NCBI GenBank assembly: GCA_030697665.1
Contig: JAUYPJ010000098.1
Span: forward strand, 60,544 to 124,543
DNA length: 64,000 nt
Direction: 5' to 3'
Origin: Candidatus Omnitrophota bacterium
GTDB taxonomy: Bacteria; Omnitrophota; Gorgyraeia; Aquiviventales; Aquiviventaceae
Made by a program: the position numbers and the translations under genes. Under the pieces are notes generated by a model. The model was not told the origin of the DNA, did not search any database, and worked only from the letters and a program-made list of their open reading frames with translations. Shown piece by piece: positions 62,388 to 64,000 of the stretch. Within the stretch, counting starts at the first letter, position 1; every line of letters starts with the position of its first letter.

Positions 62388-62639
62388 TCACAACTTCGGT
62401 ACGAGCCGCCTCTTGAGGAAGGCGTGGCCGGAGCCGGATTTCAGATAGCGTTCGAAATCTTCGGCGACGGCACGATCTTTGAAAGCCAGGTAGGCTTCCA
62501 ATTCCCAAGGCGCGAACGTTCTGGTATAGGCACCGTCTCCGCGGTTGTGGTCAGTCAACCGCTTCTCAAGGTTCTGAGCACAGCCGATATACAGGCGACG
62601 TGCATTCTTCATGCTTCTCAGGATATAGACGTAGTGCAT
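62388..62639 (-). CDS. GIY-YIG domain protein
   Basis: An 83-residue protein: MHYVYILRSMKNARRLYIGC with the GIY-YIG strand pair (YVYIL...LYIGC), then NLEKRLTDHNRGDGAYTRTF and a basic end. This is the small UvrC/YhbQ-like type, with R and E catalytic positions in the C-terminal helix (AEDFERYLK). Nuclease activity is inferred. It precedes the BrnA-like gene by about 70 bp. Confidence 0.85.
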   Translation of the reverse strand: MHYVYILRSMKNARRLYIGCAQNLEKRLTDHNRGDGAYTRTFAPWELEAYLAFKDRAVAEDFERYLKSGSGHAFLKRRLVPKL

Positions 62640-62653
62640 ATTCGTTCTGCTTC

Positions 62654-62757
62654 GCTGCAGGTGCTTTCGCCCTGCAGCTTCGCAGCAACTTCTCCTTCGT
62701 CCCTGCTCTTAAATTGCTCCGAAGCCCCACCGCGAAAGCGGATGGGGCGAAGGAGAA
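62654..62757. other. Nested inverted repeats upstream of ParB-like gene
   Basis: CTGCAGG/CCTGCAG (62655-62677) and TTCTCCTTCG/CGAAGGAGAA (62690-62757) enclose a third stem, CCCCACCGCGAAAGCGGATG. They differ from the heptamer hairpins. No gene is supported here. Confidence 0.5.
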
Positions 62758-62811
62758 GGGTCCCTTACCAGACCCGGCCTCCAACAAGGACCTTTGGCCT
62801 GGAACCCCGAG

Positions 62812-63273
62812 ATGGAGGAGGCCGGCGAGCGCCCTCCCTATATCCTCATGATAGACAACTACTTCGCGATCTACCGGAGACGCCGCAGGGCACTCATCAG
62901 CGGAGAGGCCCCACCCGGGCTCAGCGGCGACCGGCCCCTGCACGCCCGCGCCTGGCGGGCCTACCAGCACCGGATGAGTGCGGAGCCGCCCTGGGAGCGT
63001 GCCGAGCGCTACCGCCGGATGATGCAGGAACAGAGCTCCCGAAGCATCCGGGCCATCGCCAGGGCCACCGGAGCGGACCATTCCCGGGTCGCCCGGGTCC
63101 TCAAGGTCCTCGAGCTGCCGGAACGCGTCCTGGCCGCCCTGCGGGCCCATGCGGACCACGCCCGCGTCCGGTCTCACTTCACCGAAAAGCACCTTCGGCA
63201 GATCGTGACAAGAGGCCGAGGTGAGGCAGCGATCCTGCAGGAGATCGAGCAGGTTACCCAGGGCCGTCTCTAA
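62812..63273 (+). CDS. ParB/KorB-like helix-turn-helix protein
   Basis: A 153-residue protein. The HTH part SIRAIARATGADHSRVARVL then LELPERVLAALRAH resembles the DNA-binding core of ParB/KorB/RepB proteins, after a basic N-terminal region (YRRRRRALISGEAP). No ParB nuclease box is present, so it is not a full chromosome-partition ParB. The start may be ATG 62812, ATG 62848 or a TTG at 62794. Function: DNA binding, target unknown. Confidence 0.65.
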   Translation: MEEAGERPPYILMIDNYFAIYRRRRRALISGEAPPGLSGDRPLHARAWRAYQHRMSAEPPWERAERYRRMMQEQSSRSIRAIARATGADHSRVARVLKVLELPERVLAALRAHADHARVRSHFTEKHLRQIVTRGRGEAAILQEIEQVTQGRL

Positions 63274-63351
63274 CGCGACCCGGTTTGCGTTCACGTTCGC
63301 TAGCGTCCTCTCTCTTGCTTGTGCTAATTAACCTGATTTCGCTCCAGTTGC

Positions 63352-64000
63352 TTAGCGCTTAGAAACGGCGCAAGTACCTGTAGCACTCGCCCGATGGGGG
63401 CGTGATTCGCGATCTTCCTTGTTGGGCAGCTCATCTTCATCCATTCTCCGAAAACCGATCTTCTGCAGAAAAGCAGAGGGGTGCTCGTCTCGACGGCCGT
63501 CCGTGCTGCCGCCTGACCTGCGACCACCAGCCTGAAGATATCGTTGGGCGCCTGCTCTCTCAGTGGACCACGTAAAGACAATTCCCGCTCTGGCACGAGT
63601 CATCCCAACATACAACAGGCGACTCGCAGCTTCGATACCGTTTGAATCTGTTTCCCAGAGATTGACCTCAAGTCCTGGGATAAATGCATAGCGCGCGCCA
63701 AAGCCCTTCGAACTGTGAGTAGTGCTAAGCCTCACCTCGAATTGTCCCGCTCGGGTCATTTCAACCGACCGCTTAGCCGCCTCGATGATTCTTTCGGCAG
63801 AGAGTTTCTTGTCACTGATGATATCCGCAAACGAGCGCCACAGCTCAGATGCCTTGTATCCCTGATTCTGCAGATGCAGCAACACTGCATCAATCAGTTC
63901 CTTTGGGTTTGATATGGAGCGCCACGTCGATATTCTGTCCAAGGTAGCGGCAAGACGCGGCTCCTGTCGCATAGCTTTAATTTCGGTGGTTACCAAGCTT
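63352..64000 (-). CDS. UvrD/Rep-like helicase, C-terminal part (partial)
   Basis: The window edge cuts the 5' part of this gene. Visible residues include VRLSTTHSSKGFGARYAFIP and AASRLLYVGMTRARAGIVFT, the superfamily I helicase motifs V and VI (THSSKG and YVGMTRAR). It has no AddA/RecB nuclease segment in the visible part. It is probably a DNA repair or defence helicase. Total length is unknown. Confidence 0.85.
   Translation of the reverse strand, partial: SLVTTEIKAMRQEPRLAATLDRISTWRSISNPKELIDAVLLHLQNQGYKASELWRSFADIISDKKLSAERIIEAAKRSVEMTRAGQFEVRLSTTHSSKGFGARYAFIPGLEVNLWETDSNGIEAASRLLYVGMTRARAGIVFTWSTERAGAQRYLQAGGRRSGGSTDGRRDEHPSAFLQKIGFRRMDEDELPNKEDRESRPHRASATGTCAVSKR

Overview
The window is GC-rich, densely coded DNA from a bacterium with an outer membrane, since it carries a type II secretion (T2SS) set with a secretin. 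Hybrid T2SS/type IV pilus components, an ATP synthase cluster with a b-delta fusion, a 4,744-residue LamG protein and many toxin-antitoxin genes suggest an uncultured candidate-phylum lineage. Omnitrophota-like is my best guess, but it is inference from gene content only. I saw no rRNA, tRNA, CRISPR array or recognisable insertion sequence.

Layout. 1-4 kb (minus): the start of a cysteine desulfurase gene and several small genes (aspartyl-protease-like, GYD, DUF971, a nucleotidyltransferase pair). 4-11.7 kb (minus): mrp/apbC, gltB, a SemiSWEET-like gene, aroD and a DUF433/DUF5615 pair. 11.9-19.9 kb (minus): T2SS genes gspE-F-L-M-I-J-K-G. 20-25.5 kb (minus): F1Fo ATP synthase genes in the order C-E-FH-A-G-D, without an a subunit. 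25.5-29 kb (minus): two four-helix-bundle genes, a response regulator with GGDEF, an HELGH peptidase and an anchored secreted protein. 29-43.3 kb (minus): the giant LamG/Ig-like protein. 43.3-46.9 kb (plus): an array of toxin-antitoxin genes, several behind copies of one promoter. 47-49.6 kb (minus): an 865-residue DUF2341 secreted protein. 49.9-60 kb (plus): exeA-like ATPase, gspC, gspD, three coiled-coil/TPR proteins and a NarL-type two-component system. 60-64 kb: a B12-binding radical SAM protein, a BrnA-like antitoxin, a GIY-YIG protein, a ParB-like HTH protein and the end of a UvrD-like helicase gene.

The most unusual signal is outside the gene families. From about 5 to 29 kb, and again at 50-59 kb, most intergenic gaps hold short tandem repeats with a 7- or 8-bp unit. 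They are usually arranged as two complementary arms, so the transcript would fold into a long hairpin. At least eight unrelated unit sequences share this design. The 3' arm often abuts or runs into the next gene and encodes a signal peptide, a prepilin leader or a start or stop codon. Both four-helix-bundle genes (the family carried in 23S rRNA intervening sequences) lie between the two arms of such a hairpin, as if the arms delimit an IVS-like element inside protein operons.
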